This document shows, one piece after another, positions 1 to 9,019 of a stretch of 64,000 nt of DNA. Numbering within the stretch: position 1 is the first letter of the stretch; every line of letters starts with the position of its first letter. The DNA is taken from contig CANHOA010000004.1 of assembly GCA_947462255.1 (NCBI GenBank), forward strand, positions 80,898 to 144,897. Direction: 5' to 3'. The notes under the pieces were generated by a model. The model was not told the DNA's origin, made no database searches, and saw only the letters and a program-made list of their open reading frames with translations. A program made the translations under genes and the position numbers. The stretch comes from Flavobacteriales bacterium (GTDB lineage: Bacteria > Bacteroidota > Bacteroidia > Flavobacteriales_D > Crocinitomicaceae).

Positions 1-217
1 CAAATAAGGCTATTGTTTTAGGTTCTAATCCAAATCCCAGCATTTGCCAGCGCCCCACCAATGAAACAAAGCTTTGGTTATTTATTGCCATAGCAGCGGG
101 GTTGTACAAGGATTTATTTAAAAGAAATTGCCTGTATTGAGGTAATTGTTGGCTGCTTACAGTTCCTGAAAACAGCATTTTAATGAATAACAAGAAAAGT
201 ATTTTCAATCGACTCAT
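1..217 (-). CDS. PorP/SprF family T9SS outer-membrane protein, 5' end only
   Basis: This is the first ~72 codons of a gene that runs off the left edge. The ATG at 217-215 overlaps the TGA of the upstream gene in an ATGA junction, so the two are probably translationally coupled. The product starts with a hydrophobic signal peptide ending near Ser-Ser-Gln-Gln. It continues with LPQYRQFLLNKSLYNPAAMA, the characteristic mature N-terminus of PorP/SprF proteins (compare FSQMEYAPMTLNPALAG in the full-length homologue at 32517-33563). SprF-type proteins are outer-membrane components associated with T9SS export of type B (CHU_C) cargo. The upstream gene is exactly such a cargo. The rest of the protein is outside the window. 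Confidence 0.85.
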   Translation of the reverse strand, partial: MSRLKILFLLFIKMLFSGTVSSQQLPQYRQFLLNKSLYNPAAMAINNQSFVSLVGRWQMLGFGLEPKTIALF

Positions 218-2310
218 TTTAATCGAATTATTGATACGGTACCATTAATGGGTTCATTTGAATTATCTTTCGCTAATTCTATGATATAGTAGTAAGAACC
301 AACGGGAAGTGCCTCCCCTTTGTACGTCCCATCCCATTCATTATTGCTGTATTTTCCTTCAACTGATTCAAACAGTAACTCGCCCCATCGGTTAAAAATC
401 CTCACGCTGTTTGTAGGGTACTTAGAGTCCAAACCGACAATTTCCCAACGATCATTCTGGTTATCATTGTTTGGAGTAAAGGCAGTTGGGATAACAAATC
501 CACAAGGTACTATCGAAACGGATAATACTGCAGAGGGTCCCTCGCAGCCATTTACTTCTTGTGTTACATAAAATACTGCTGATGTATCACTCGATGGAAA
601 AAACTCGTCGTCGCTGAATAAATAGTTGCTTAAAGCAGCATCACTATACCAATTAACGGCGCCTAATGGGTTGAAATTGCTCACTAGAATGCTACTCGTT
701 GATTCATTTTCGCAAAGAGAGGTGTCGCCGAAAAAGAGGGGTATTTGCGGCCCATCTAGGACTGAAATTGTTTGACTACCAACCATTATATTTGAACAAT
801 ATAAATCTTGAATAGAATCCAATACGTAGGTTCCTATCGAATTTCCAATTGAAATCGGCAAGGAGCTTACACCAAGCACACTCTGTGGAATTCCATTTAA
901 TGAATAGTAAACATCCCAACTTGGGGTACCACTCACGAGTAGCGCTAATGGATTGAATTCTTGCCCAGCACAATAATAATCACCGCCCGTTAATTGAATA
1001 AGATTCGGACGTGCGCGAACAGTGATTAGCGCAGTATCCTGCACATTTTGATTGCAAAGTATTTTGGTATAAATGATTTGATATGTGCCAGGTGTTGCAT
1101 TGCCAAGAACAATATTCCCAGTTAATGGATCTACATTTAACCCAGCAGGTGTGACATTAAAAGTGCCGTTTGAAGGGAAGTTTGGATTTAGGACAGGAGC
1201 GATATTGTTTCCGCCAACACAAGCATTTGCGGGGTATGACAAGCCTAAATTAGCACTGTTTGTTGTAATTTGGACCGAAGACGTAATGCTACACGATTTT
1301 AAGGTGCTAAAGCTTAAATCATCGAGGGCAAAATCATTCCCGATTGCTGCATCTTCCAGATCTGTTAAGACAATAGTAAGGGAAGAATCATTTCCAGAAA
1401 ACCAAGAATAACTGTATTCATCCCAAATGCATGTGCTAGAAGATAAGGTATCTATTCCTGTTGCAATTCCGTTGAATGAGACACTAATTTGGGCTGGATT
1501 ACTTGTTGTTACACTTTGTGCAAAATAGGAAAATGTATAATTTTTATTTTTTTCAACGGCAATTGTCTGCTTCCAAAAAGGATTGCTTCCACTTACAGCC
1601 CCATCAATAACCATCATTTTACCGATACCATTACCATAGGTGTGGTCGACGCAGGGGCTATAGATTGAATCCCAAAAGGAAGCATTAACCGTTATGCCGT
1701 AAGCTGCTTGTATCCCGTTTGTATTGATGGGAAATAAGGATGTGTAGCCGGAATAAAAACCGATATTCCCATCTTCAAATGTTCCGTTATAAAGTAAGTT
1801 AGTATTTAGGTCGTTCGTTGCAACGGTATAGATGGTATTGAGCACTGGAGAAACAGTTATGCTGTCATTCAATGCAAATGTTAACGTTGGATCCACCGGA
1901 ATGGCTGACCAATTATAATTTCCATTGCCACCACTTACAGAAATTTGAAGGTTACTATTCGGGCACACGCTCGTATCACTTGGGGAAACGCTAAGATATG
2001 TTCCAGGCAGTATAATTATTCCATTCGCTGAAACAACTGTACCTAAGGCATCTGTTACTGAAACATCATAGTTACCTGACCCTAATCCATAAAAAACACC
2101 AGCATTGTTATTGGCAGTAAAAGTACCATTGTCCAATACATATTGATAAGGAGCTTGTCCGCCTGTTACATAAACAGAGATTAATGCACTAGTGGAATCA
2201 CTGCAATTGGAACCAGTAGTAGAATAGGTGATTGAATTTTGCGACAAAACGACGTGACCTACACAACACGAATAGGATATAATTAGTAATATCAGCCCTC
2301 TTTTTAACAC
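214..2310 (-). CDS. Secreted protein with C-terminal CHU_C (gliding motility-associated, T9SS type B) domain
   Basis: A 698-residue exported protein. Residues 1-24 form a signal peptide ending in LSQ. A SprB-like repeat follows (about 27-100, with VTGGQAPYQYVLDNG). The middle is made of beta-rich Ig-like segments with regularly spaced cysteines. The last ~95 residues are a CHU_C domain: it opens with IPTAFTPNNDNQND, contains VRIFNRWGELLFES, and ends with a glycine-rich turn and VSIIRLK. CHU_C domains are type B sorting signals for the type IX secretion system, so the protein is probably released or surface-attached. The start codon is GTG (2310-2308); no upstream in-frame ATG fits. The neighbouring PorP/SprF gene overlaps its stop codon and is probably its dedicated outer-membrane partner. 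The ligand or substrate cannot be told from sequence. Confidence 0.85.
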   Translation of the reverse strand: MLKRGLILLIISYSCCVGHVVLSQNSITYSTTGSNCSDSTSALISVYVTGGQAPYQYVLDNGTFTANNNAGVFYGLGSGNYDVSVTDALGTVVSANGIIILPGTYLSVSPSDTSVCPNSNLQISVSGGNGNYNWSAIPVDPTLTFALNDSITVSPVLNTIYTVATNDLNTNLLYNGTFEDGNIGFYSGYTSLFPINTNGIQAAYGITVNASFWDSIYSPCVDHTYGNGIGKMMVIDGAVSGSNPFWKQTIAVEKNKNYTFSYFAQSVTTSNPAQISVSFNGIATGIDTLSSSTCIWDEYSYSWFSGNDSSLTIVLTDLEDAAIGNDFALDDLSFSTLKSCSITSSVQITTNSANLGLSYPANACVGGNNIAPVLNPNFPSNGTFNVTPAGLNVDPLTGNIVLGNATPGTYQIIYTKILCNQNVQDTALITVRARPNLIQLTGGDYYCAGQEFNPLALLVSGTPSWDVYYSLNGIPQSVLGVSSLPISIGNSIGTYVLDSIQDLYCSNIMVGSQTISVLDGPQIPLFFGDTSLCENESTSSILVSNFNPLGAVNWYSDAALSNYLFSDDEFFPSSDTSAVFYVTQEVNGCEGPSAVLSVSIVPCGFVIPTAFTPNNDNQNDRWEIVGLDSKYPTNSVRIFNRWGELLFESVEGKYSNNEWDGTYKGEALPVGSYYYIIELAKDNSNEPINGTVSIIRLK

Positions 2311-2385
2311 TACTCAAAAGTAGAAAATAATGTCACATTACTTCTTAAAAATAGGATTTATATTTAAGCAAATGAATGTTGAAAA

Positions 2386-2958
2386 CTACTCCATGCAGGA
2401 GCAAGGAGGATCCATTTTTACCTGAACATGAGGTAAACTTGTTAAAATAAATTTATGAAAGCTCGGACCATACATAACACCTTGTAGATCAAGTTTCTCT
2501 AGTTCCTTTAATTGTTGTAGCCCCGTCCCAATATCGGCAATGGGATTGTCATATAAATCAATTTCTTTCAGTAATGACAAATATTGTATTTCATTTTGGA
2601 TACTCGTTATGTCGTTTTTTGAGGCAAATAAATAGCGTAATCGATCTAATTTGAAAAGAATAGATGGCAAAGCTTCAAATTTATTGGATGAAATATTAAT
2701 GCTTTCTAATTGGGTGAATAGCGATAAACTATCGCCGAGTGATGATAATTTGTTTTTGGAAAGGTTGAGCGTTTTTAAGGATCGAAAACGGAAAAGTTCC
2801 GACGGAAGAGCACTTAATTTTTTTCGACTTAGGTCTATGCTGTAAACGCTGTCAGGACTAACAAGCAGCGCTTCATCAAGGGAGTAAATCCTAGTTGCCT
2901 GCTGTGAAAAGCCATATAAACTAAGGCAAAGAAAAATACTTCCGAACAACGATTTCAT
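2386..2958 (-). CDS. Secreted leucine-rich repeat protein
   Basis: A 190-residue protein with a signal peptide (residues 1-18, ending GFS before QQ). From about residue 40 to 165 it has five to six leucine-rich repeats of the LxxLxxLxLSxNxLxxLP type, for example SLKTLNLSKNKLSSL and LESINISSNKFEALP. It ends with a short Cys-containing tail (PPCSCME). LRR arrays of this kind bind proteins or glycans; the partner is unknown. The start at 2958 lies 38 bp inside the 3' end of ribF, an overlap that suggests co-transcription. No sorting domain or membrane anchor is visible after the repeats, so it may stay in the periplasm. Confidence 0.75.
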   Translation of the reverse strand: MKSLFGSIFLCLSLYGFSQQATRIYSLDEALLVSPDSVYSIDLSRKKLSALPSELFRFRSLKTLNLSKNKLSSLGDSLSLFTQLESINISSNKFEALPSILFKLDRLRYLFASKNDITSIQNEIQYLSLLKEIDLYDNPIADIGTGLQQLKELEKLDLQGVMYGPSFHKFILTSLPHVQVKMDPPCSCME

Positions 2959-3853
2959 CTTGCTGTAATTGCGTGGTTAAGGCCTGTAAATTATCAAACT
3001 TACCCTCGGGCCGAATTTTACTAAAAAGTTGTATGCTAAGCTCATTATGGTAAATATCGGAATTAAAATCAAAAAGATGCACTTCTAATTTTATACTAGC
3101 GGAATCTTCAACGGTGGGATTCGTTCCAATATTTAGCATTCCATGTAGCGTTTGTCCATGTAAAAGTACCTTTACGGCATAAACGCCGAGTTGTGGAATC
3201 AGTTTATTGCTGTCAGATAAGGAAATATTTGCTGTTGGGAATCCGATTTTGCGACCTAGTTTTTTCCCTGAAACAACCACGCCGTTCAATTCGTATTGAT
3301 AGCCTAAATAGGCATTTGCTATTTCGATATTTCCATCAAGTAAGGCACTTCTAATTTTTGTTGAACTAATTTTAATGGCATCGATTTCCTTCGCAGGTAT
3401 TTCAATTATTTCAAAGTCGAATTTTTTTGCGTTTGCTTGCAAAAACGCAAGATTCCCCTCTCTGTTATTTCCGAAATGATGATCATATCCAATGACTAAA
3501 GTATGACAGTGTAATCTATCTTTAATGATGCTTTGAACAAACTCTACAGCGGTTAATTTAGAGAATTCACTGGTAAACGGAATGACCACTAAATGATCAA
3601 GGCCAAGTTCTTCGAGTTTGTTTATTTTCTCGGCTTGGTTTTGAAGAAGTTTAAGGGGCTCATTACTATTGATGATACTTCTCGGATGAGGATAAAAGGT
3701 GATTAATACACTCTCTCCATTAATTTTTTTCGCTGCTAGAATTAATTGCTTAATTATTTTTTGGTGACCAAGGTGCATCCCATCAAATGTTCCAATCGTA
3801 ACAATTGGTTTTTTACAATCTATGGGTTTATCTATGCCGTTAAAGACCTTCAC
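2921..3853 (-). CDS. ribF: Bifunctional riboflavin kinase / FAD synthetase
   Basis: Makes FMN from riboflavin and ATP, then FAD from FMN, in the cytoplasm. The N-terminal nucleotidyltransferase domain shows the phosphate-binding motif VTIGTFDGMHLGHQKI near residue 20. A conserved KISSTKIRSAL follows near 165. The C-terminal flavokinase domain (about 180-305) includes GRKIGFPTANI and GVYAVKV. The length of 310 residues is typical. There is no suitable ATG: the GTG at 3853 gives the family-like N-terminus (M)KVFNGIDKP, while a TTG 15 bases upstream (3868) is an alternative. The 3' end overlaps the LRR gene. Confidence 0.93.
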   Translation of the reverse strand: MKVFNGIDKPIDCKKPIVTIGTFDGMHLGHQKIIKQLILAAKKINGESVLITFYPHPRSIINSNEPLKLLQNQAEKINKLEELGLDHLVVIPFTSEFSKLTAVEFVQSIIKDRLHCHTLVIGYDHHFGNNREGNLAFLQANAKKFDFEIIEIPAKEIDAIKISSTKIRSALLDGNIEIANAYLGYQYELNGVVVSGKKLGRKIGFPTANISLSDSNKLIPQLGVYAVKVLLHGQTLHGMLNIGTNPTVEDSASIKLEVHLFDFNSDIYHNELSIQLFSKIRPEGKFDNLQALTTQLQQDEIVVRKYFSLP

Positions 3854-3960
3854 TTTTTTTTCATGCAAAAATACACAAATGAAAAGATAATTATACCTAG
3901 TATTTCATGGATTAAAACTTACGTTTATCTTCGTACCTAAAATAGATATCTTTTCAGCTT

Positions 3961-6087
3961 ATGTCAACTAAAAAATTAACAAGCATTCTGCTACTCTTTC
4001 TCGTAAATATTCACATCGCCTTTGCGGATGAGGGCATGCTAATTCCTTCTTTAATTGCCGCCTTTGAGTCGGATATGAAGGCGAAAGGAATGAAATTGAG
4101 TGCCGAAGAAATTTATAGTGTTAATCATTCCAGTTTAAAGGATGCTATTTTTCAATTTGGCGGCGGGTGCACGGCGGAATTAGTTTCCAGTAAAGGCCTG
4201 TTATTGACGAATCACCATTGTGGATATTCTCAAATTCAATCTCATTCATCACTTGAAAATGACTACTTAAGAAATGGTTATTGGGCGCAAAATCAAAGTC
4301 AAGAGTTGAAAAATCCTGGTTTAACTGCCTCGCGAATTGTTAGAATAGAAGACGTTACCAATGCTATATTAAGCGGAATAAGTTCCAGAGCGGACAATGC
4401 ATCGATGGAAGCAATTATGAAAAAAATTGCAGCTGCAGCAGTGGTAGGAACCCATTACGTCGCAGAGGTAAAAGCATTTGATTACGGCAATGCCTATTAT
4501 CTGATGGTAAAAGAAGAGTTCTTGGATGTCCGATTTGTTGGTACACCGCCTAATTCGATCGGAAAATTTGGTGGGGATACTGATAATTGGGTGTGGCCCA
4601 GACACACAGGTGATTTTTCTGTCTTCCGAATTTATGTAGGTGAAAATAACCAGCCTGCCCCTTTTAGTGAAACCAATGTCCCTTATTCGCCACTTCATTA
4701 TTTGCCAATTTCAATGAAAGATAGGCATGTGGGTGATTTTACCCTCGTTTATGGTTTTCCTGGAACGACAGAACAACATGTGGTTTCTTCGTATTTAAAA
4801 TTTATTATCGAAAAAGAACGTCCAGCTCGAATTCATATGAGGGATCTATCTTTGGGGGTAATAGATAAAGGGATGCGCAGTTCTGATTTAATCCGAATAC
4901 AATATTCGGCCAAACAAGCAAGTATCGCAAATGCATGGAAGAAATGGATTGGCCAAATTGAAGGCTTGCAAAATTTGGATGGTGTGAGCATAAAAATTCA
5001 GCGAGAAAAAGAATATACGGATAGAGCACTGTCTAATCCAGCATGGTCAGAGAAATATGGCACTCTTATTAAAAAAATGAATGATCTTGTAGCTAATCAA
5101 AGTGATTTTGAATTCAAGTATGCTATGGGAATTGAATATCTTTCGGTTGGCCCAGAGTATTTTAAACTAGCGCGATCCCTTAATGACCTGATCACTAATT
5201 ATAAAAAATACAAAGATTCTGGCGAACTTTCTTCGGTTATTGCAAAACTTAAAGCCAGCGGAGAAGGGTTTTTTAAAAATTATAATTCGGAGATAGACAA
5301 AGAAATTTTCAATTTGCTCACGAAAGCGTATTTCACATCAATTTATCCTGGAAATGCGCAACAAAGCGATTTGGAAGTTGATAAGTTGACAAATACGATT
5401 TATAGCAAGTCTATTTTTACAAATCAAAATAGATTCCAAGATTTTTTAAGCTCATTTAATTCAAAGAGCTTGGCGAAATTGCAAAAAGACCCTGGTTTCT
5501 TTCATTACAACAAGGAAATCAATGCCTTTCGTAATGAGGTGGTTCCCGGTTATAATGCCTTTAGTTCGAGTATGACCGCATTGCTCCAAGTATATGTTGA
5601 AGGAAGAAAATTAATGTATCCTGAACTAAAGCACTGGCCTGATGCGAATAGCACCTTACGAATTACCTATGGTCAATTGGAAGGTTCTTCACCTACCGAT
5701 GGCATGATGTATACCGAACATACCACGCTGGATGGTATAATTGCAAAGTATAATACTGGGAATCCTGATTTTGAATTATTGCCAAGAATGTTAGATCTCC
5801 ATACTGAAAAAAAATATGGTGAATATGCCCAAGATGGTGAATTATGGGTCTGTTTTACTGGATCTAATCATACCACTGGTGGAAATTCAGGGTCGCCTGT
5901 TATTGATGCCGAAGGAAATTTGATGGGATTGAATTTTGATAGAACTTGGGAAAGCACCATGAGTGATTATATGTTTGACGCTACACGATGTAGGAATGTA
6001 GTGGTTGATATTCGATATGTTTTATGGGTCATTGATCTGTATTCAAATGCAAAATACTTGGTCGATGAAATGACAATTATTCGCTAG
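3961..6087 (+). CDS. Dipeptidyl-peptidase of family S46 (DPP7/DPP11 type)
   Basis: A 708-residue exported serine exopeptidase that removes dipeptides from peptide N-termini, probably periplasmic or outer-membrane-associated. The signal peptide is residues 1-22 (ending AFA). The family motif TNHHCGY places the catalytic His at 85/86, WPRHTGDFSVFR holds the probable Asp (218), and GGNSGSPV holds the nucleophile Ser643. An arginine (Arg661) lies 18 residues after that serine, in FDRTWE. In P. gingivalis DPP11 an Arg at this spacing (Ser655/Arg673) selects for Asp/Glu at P1, whereas DPP7 has Gly. The sequence therefore leans to an acidic-residue DPP11-like enzyme (inference). The gene stands alone. 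Confidence 0.92.
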   Translation: MSTKKLTSILLLFLVNIHIAFADEGMLIPSLIAAFESDMKAKGMKLSAEEIYSVNHSSLKDAIFQFGGGCTAELVSSKGLLLTNHHCGYSQIQSHSSLENDYLRNGYWAQNQSQELKNPGLTASRIVRIEDVTNAILSGISSRADNASMEAIMKKIAAAAVVGTHYVAEVKAFDYGNAYYLMVKEEFLDVRFVGTPPNSIGKFGGDTDNWVWPRHTGDFSVFRIYVGENNQPAPFSETNVPYSPLHYLPISMKDRHVGDFTLVYGFPGTTEQHVVSSYLKFIIEKERPARIHMRDLSLGVIDKGMRSSDLIRIQYSAKQASIANAWKKWIGQIEGLQNLDGVSIKIQREKEYTDRALSNPAWSEKYGTLIKKMNDLVANQSDFEFKYAMGIEYLSVGPEYFKLARSLNDLITNYKKYKDSGELSSVIAKLKASGEGFFKNYNSEIDKEIFNLLTKAYFTSIYPGNAQQSDLEVDKLTNTIYSKSIFTNQNRFQDFLSSFNSKSLAKLQKDPGFFHYNKEINAFRNEVVPGYNAFSSSMTALLQVYVEGRKLMYPELKHWPDANSTLRITYGQLEGSSPTDGMMYTEHTTLDGIIAKYNTGNPDFELLPRMLDLHTEKKYGEYAQDGELWVCFTGSNHTTGGNSGSPVIDAEGNLMGLNFDRTWESTMSDYMFDATRCRNVVVDIRYVLWVIDLYSNAKYLVDEMTIIR

Positions 6088-6121
6088 TTAATAACAATTT
6101 TAAGCGTCGATTTAATTAATG

Positions 6122-6129
6122 TATATTTG
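6122..6129 (+). promoter_or_regulatory. Bacteroidota -7 box (TATATTTG) for the glycosyltransferase gene
   Basis: The octamer TATATTTG matches the TAnnTTTG consensus used by the Bacteroidota primary sigma factor. It lies 31 bases upstream of the ATG at 6161. A T-rich stretch near 6098-6101 sits at roughly the right distance for a weak -33 element. Pattern match only. Confidence 0.4.
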
Positions 6130-6160
6130 TCCGATTTTTATAATTGAGAAACACATTTTT

Positions 6161-8047
6161 ATGAAAAAAGCACTTTTGGTTTTCGCTATAATTTTCCTTT
6201 TTAACGGCATATCTGCCCAAGTATCAAAGGAAATTAAGGGTAGTTTGATCGATATGAAAACCAAAGATGAAGCGGATAAAGTTGAAGTGCAGTTACTATC
6301 CATAAAAACAGGTAAAAGTTGGACAACATCTACTAACGATAAGGGTGAATTTCTTTTTAAGAATATTCCTCTCGGTAAATTAGAACTCAAAATAATCGAC
6401 AGAGATTACCGATCTGAAAAATTTGGCTTCGAAACTGACTCCAACCACCTCAAAAAATTTCACTTTTCCGAACCTTTTGGTGTAAGACTTAAAGTTTCTT
6501 GGCTTTTCAATTGGGGAGATAGAACGGTTGTTGTAAAAGGTAAAACCATCATTAAAGAACATTACTGGTCGCATCTTACGGCTAAGATTATCTTATTTCT
6601 CTATGCTTTCTGCTTGTTTTTAATTTTTTACTACAGTGTTGTTCAGGTTTCATTGGCTGCAGCGTATGTTAGAAGTCGTAAAAAACGAGCCTTAGAAATC
6701 GCCCCATTATTTGATATCACAAATGCGCCAAAGGTTACGGTGCAATTGCCAATGTATAACGAAATGTATGTTGCTGAACGGATTATAGATACAACAGCAG
6801 AATTAGATTACCCACGGGATAAATTTCAAATTCAAGTGTTGGACGATTCTACCGATGAAACGAAGGAAATCATTGCTAATAAAGTAAAAGAATTAGCAGC
6901 AAAGGGGATTGATATTATTCACATTCATCGAACCGATAGAACGGGCTACAAAGCAGGAGCACTGGATTCAGCCATGGATAAGGTAAGTGGGGAATTCATA
7001 GCAATTTTTGATGCTGATTTTGTTCCAGACACTGATTTTTTACTTAAAACAATACCGTATTTTCAAGATGAAAAAATTGGAGTTGTGCAAACTAGATGGG
7101 GTCACTTAAATAAAACCTATTCCATGTTAACCGAGCTTCAAGCCTTTGGATTAAATGGCCATTTTGCAATTGAGCAAGGTGGAAGAAGTACGAATGGACA
7201 TTATATTAATTTTAATGGTACGGCGGGTATTTGGAGGAAATCGTGTATCGCAGATGCAGGAGGTTGGGAGCACGATACCATTACAGAAGACTTAGATTTA
7301 AGTTATCGTGCGCAAATGAAAGGTTGGAAATTTAAGTATTTAGAAGATGTTATTTCTCCTGCCGAACTTCCGATAACAATGTCAGCTCTTAAAAGTCAAC
7401 AACATCGATGGATGAAAGGAGGGGCAGAAGTTTTTATGAAAATGTGGAAACGCTTAGTTAAAAACCCTAATGTTCGTTTTACGGATAAAGTTCATGGTTT
7501 AGCGCACTTATTTAATTCAACGGTTTTTGTCTTTATTTTATGTCTTTCCGTGTTAAGTTTATTTGTTTTACATATTAAAGACAGTTTTTCTGATCTTAAT
7601 TTCGTTATTCAATTTGGATCTTTTTTTATCATAAGCACCATCTTCTTGGCCTATTATTATTGGTTTTCTTATCGAGATAAAAAAGGAAAAATGGTATCGG
7701 ATATCGTGCGATTTACTGCCCGATTTTTTCAGTTTTTAACGGTTTCTATGGCCCTATCTCTAAGTAATGCTGTTGCAGTGATTGAGGGTTATTTAGGGAT
7801 TAAAAGCTCTTTTGTTCGAACACCGAAGTTTAATGTGTCGAAAAAGGCAGAATTTCAAGGAAATAAATATGATAAAAAAAGCCTTTCAATCACCAATATT
7901 ATGGAGGGTATTCTAATGGTGGTTTTTGGATTTACTGCCATTAACCGAGCCTTATATGGCGATTTTGGTATGGTGCCCTTCCACTTAATGTTAACAATAG
8001 GTTATGGGGTTATTTTCTTTTCTACGCTAAAGGAACGGAGAACTTAG
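6161..8047 (+). CDS. Cellulose synthase-like family 2 glycosyltransferase with an N-terminal exported domain
   Basis: A 628-residue processive-type glycosyltransferase in the inner membrane. Residues 1-20 look like a signal peptide (ending ISAQ). Residues ~22-100 form a carboxypeptidase-regulatory-like beta domain (KGSLIDMKTKDEADKVEVQL, GEFLFKNIPLG). A membrane segment follows (~140-168), then the GT2 catalytic domain with DDSTDE (~228), DAD (~284), TEDLDL (~376) and QQHRW (~413), the D,D,D,QxxRW signature of cellulose/hyaluronan synthase-like enzymes. Four or so C-terminal membrane segments complete it. The sugar and acceptor are unknown and no polysaccharide-export genes are adjacent. The ATG at 6161 is preferred over one at 6119 because the signal peptide begins here and a -7 box lies between them. 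Confidence 0.88.
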   Translation: MKKALLVFAIIFLFNGISAQVSKEIKGSLIDMKTKDEADKVEVQLLSIKTGKSWTTSTNDKGEFLFKNIPLGKLELKIIDRDYRSEKFGFETDSNHLKKFHFSEPFGVRLKVSWLFNWGDRTVVVKGKTIIKEHYWSHLTAKIILFLYAFCLFLIFYYSVVQVSLAAAYVRSRKKRALEIAPLFDITNAPKVTVQLPMYNEMYVAERIIDTTAELDYPRDKFQIQVLDDSTDETKEIIANKVKELAAKGIDIIHIHRTDRTGYKAGALDSAMDKVSGEFIAIFDADFVPDTDFLLKTIPYFQDEKIGVVQTRWGHLNKTYSMLTELQAFGLNGHFAIEQGGRSTNGHYINFNGTAGIWRKSCIADAGGWEHDTITEDLDLSYRAQMKGWKFKYLEDVISPAELPITMSALKSQQHRWMKGGAEVFMKMWKRLVKNPNVRFTDKVHGLAHLFNSTVFVFILCLSVLSLFVLHIKDSFSDLNFVIQFGSFFIISTIFLAYYYWFSYRDKKGKMVSDIVRFTARFFQFLTVSMALSLSNAVAVIEGYLGIKSSFVRTPKFNVSKKAEFQGNKYDKKSLSITNIMEGILMVVFGFTAINRALYGDFGMVPFHLMLTIGYGVIFFSTLKERRT

Positions 8048-8054
8048 CAGACAA

Positions 8055-8447
8055 TTATTTCTTTTCTAGTGTAATGGTCAACGATCTGAATTGATAGGCT
8101 GACTTTATCTTTTCAAATTGCATAGAAACCTTAAACTTGTCATTTTTTAAGGCATATTGGCCCATGCAAAAAACACTTTCTTCACTTTCTTTTCCTTTAA
8201 AGGTGTAAGAAAATGTCCCACCTGGATTTTTGTCAAAAAAGTCCTGAAGGATTACCTCCGCTTGAGCATGATTATATGCCCCTTCTTTATCCAATACGTT
8301 TAATAAAACGTACTCTTTTCCATAAGAAATAATAGTACTAGCATTTTGGCTATTAAAAGCACTTTCAATTTTTGCATACGGGACCTCGACCGGAGGGTCA
8401 ATCATAAGCAATACGATGGTTGTTACAATTAATAAGATTGTTTTCAT
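8055..8447 (-). CDS. DUF4783 domain exported protein
   Basis: A 130-residue protein with a short hydrophobic N-terminus (MKTILLIVTTIVLLMI). The rest resembles DUF4783, a small SnoaL/NTF2-like Bacteroidota family: an initial helix (KIESAFNSQNASTII), then LNVLDKEGAYNHAQAEVIL, DFFDKNPGG and a final beta strand. The function is unknown; proteins of this fold often bind small ligands in the periplasm. The ATG at 8447 is preferred to a TTG six bases upstream. It is convergent with the glycosyltransferase gene and divergent from rlmH. Confidence 0.7.
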   Translation of the reverse strand: MKTILLIVTTIVLLMIDPPVEVPYAKIESAFNSQNASTIISYGKEYVLLNVLDKEGAYNHAQAEVILQDFFDKNPGGTFSYTFKGKESEESVFCMGQYALKNDKFKVSMQFEKIKSAYQFRSLTITLEKK

Positions 8448-8463
8448 GGGCAAACGCTTTTGT

Positions 8464-8471
8464 CAAAAATA
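8464..8471 (-). promoter_or_regulatory. Putative -7 box for the DUF4783 gene
   Basis: On the minus strand the octamer reads TATTTTTG, matching TAnnTTTG, 16 bases upstream of the ATG at 8447. No clear -33 TTTG element is seen at the expected spacing, so this is weak. Confidence 0.3.
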
Positions 8472-8514
8472 ATGCCTTTATTGATACACTAGTATTAAAT
8501 GGTTAATTTTGATT

Positions 8515-8988
8515 ATGAAAATCAGATTACTTTGTGTCGGTAAAACTAATTTTACATTTCTAAAAGAGGGTGAACAAGAGTATATGAATCGTTTGATGCA
8601 TTATTGTAATTTTGAAAGATTAGACCTTGCTGATGTAAAAACTGGCGCTTCGTTGTCTCATAATGAATTAAAAAATAAAGAGGGCCAGTTAATTCTTTCA
8701 AAAGTTAATCCCACAGATTTTTTAATTTTATTGGATGAAAAGGGGAAATCGTTTAGTTCAATGGATTTTTCTTCCTTTATTGAAAAAAAAGCGATGCAAG
8801 GAAAAACGAGGATTATTTTTGTAATTGGAGGAGCATTTGGCTTTTCTCCAGAGGTTTATGATCGCGCCAATGAATTAGTTTCATTATCAAAAATGACATT
8901 TTCACATCAACTGATACGATTGATATTTTTAGAACAATTATATCGCTCGTTTACAATATTAAAAGGAGAAAAATACCACCATTGCTAG
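8515..8988 (+). CDS. rlmH: 23S rRNA (pseudouridine1915-N3)-methyltransferase
   Basis: A 157-residue SPOUT-class methyltransferase that N3-methylates pseudouridine 1915 in helix 69 of 23S rRNA, using S-adenosylmethionine. The N-terminus MKIRLLCVGKT, the SAM-knot glycine loop FVIGGAFGFSPEVYDRA (~103-119), SLSKMTFSHQLIRL and the terminal KYHH are all hallmarks of the family. The length is typical. An in-frame TTG six bases upstream is possible but the ATG gives the canonical N-terminus. The next four genes follow in the same direction. Confidence 0.95.
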   Translation: MKIRLLCVGKTNFTFLKEGEQEYMNRLMHYCNFERLDLADVKTGASLSHNELKNKEGQLILSKVNPTDFLILLDEKGKSFSSMDFSSFIEKKAMQGKTRIIFVIGGAFGFSPEVYDRANELVSLSKMTFSHQLIRLIFLEQLYRSFTILKGEKYHHC

Positions 8989-9019
8989 TTAATTTATATT
9001 TTACGTCAATTCAACTATT

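Noticed and set aside
2315..2322. -7 box TACTTTTG (minus strand) before the first CHU_C gene
   Set aside because: Only four bases from the GTG start, so transcription would begin at or past the start codon; treated as coincidence.
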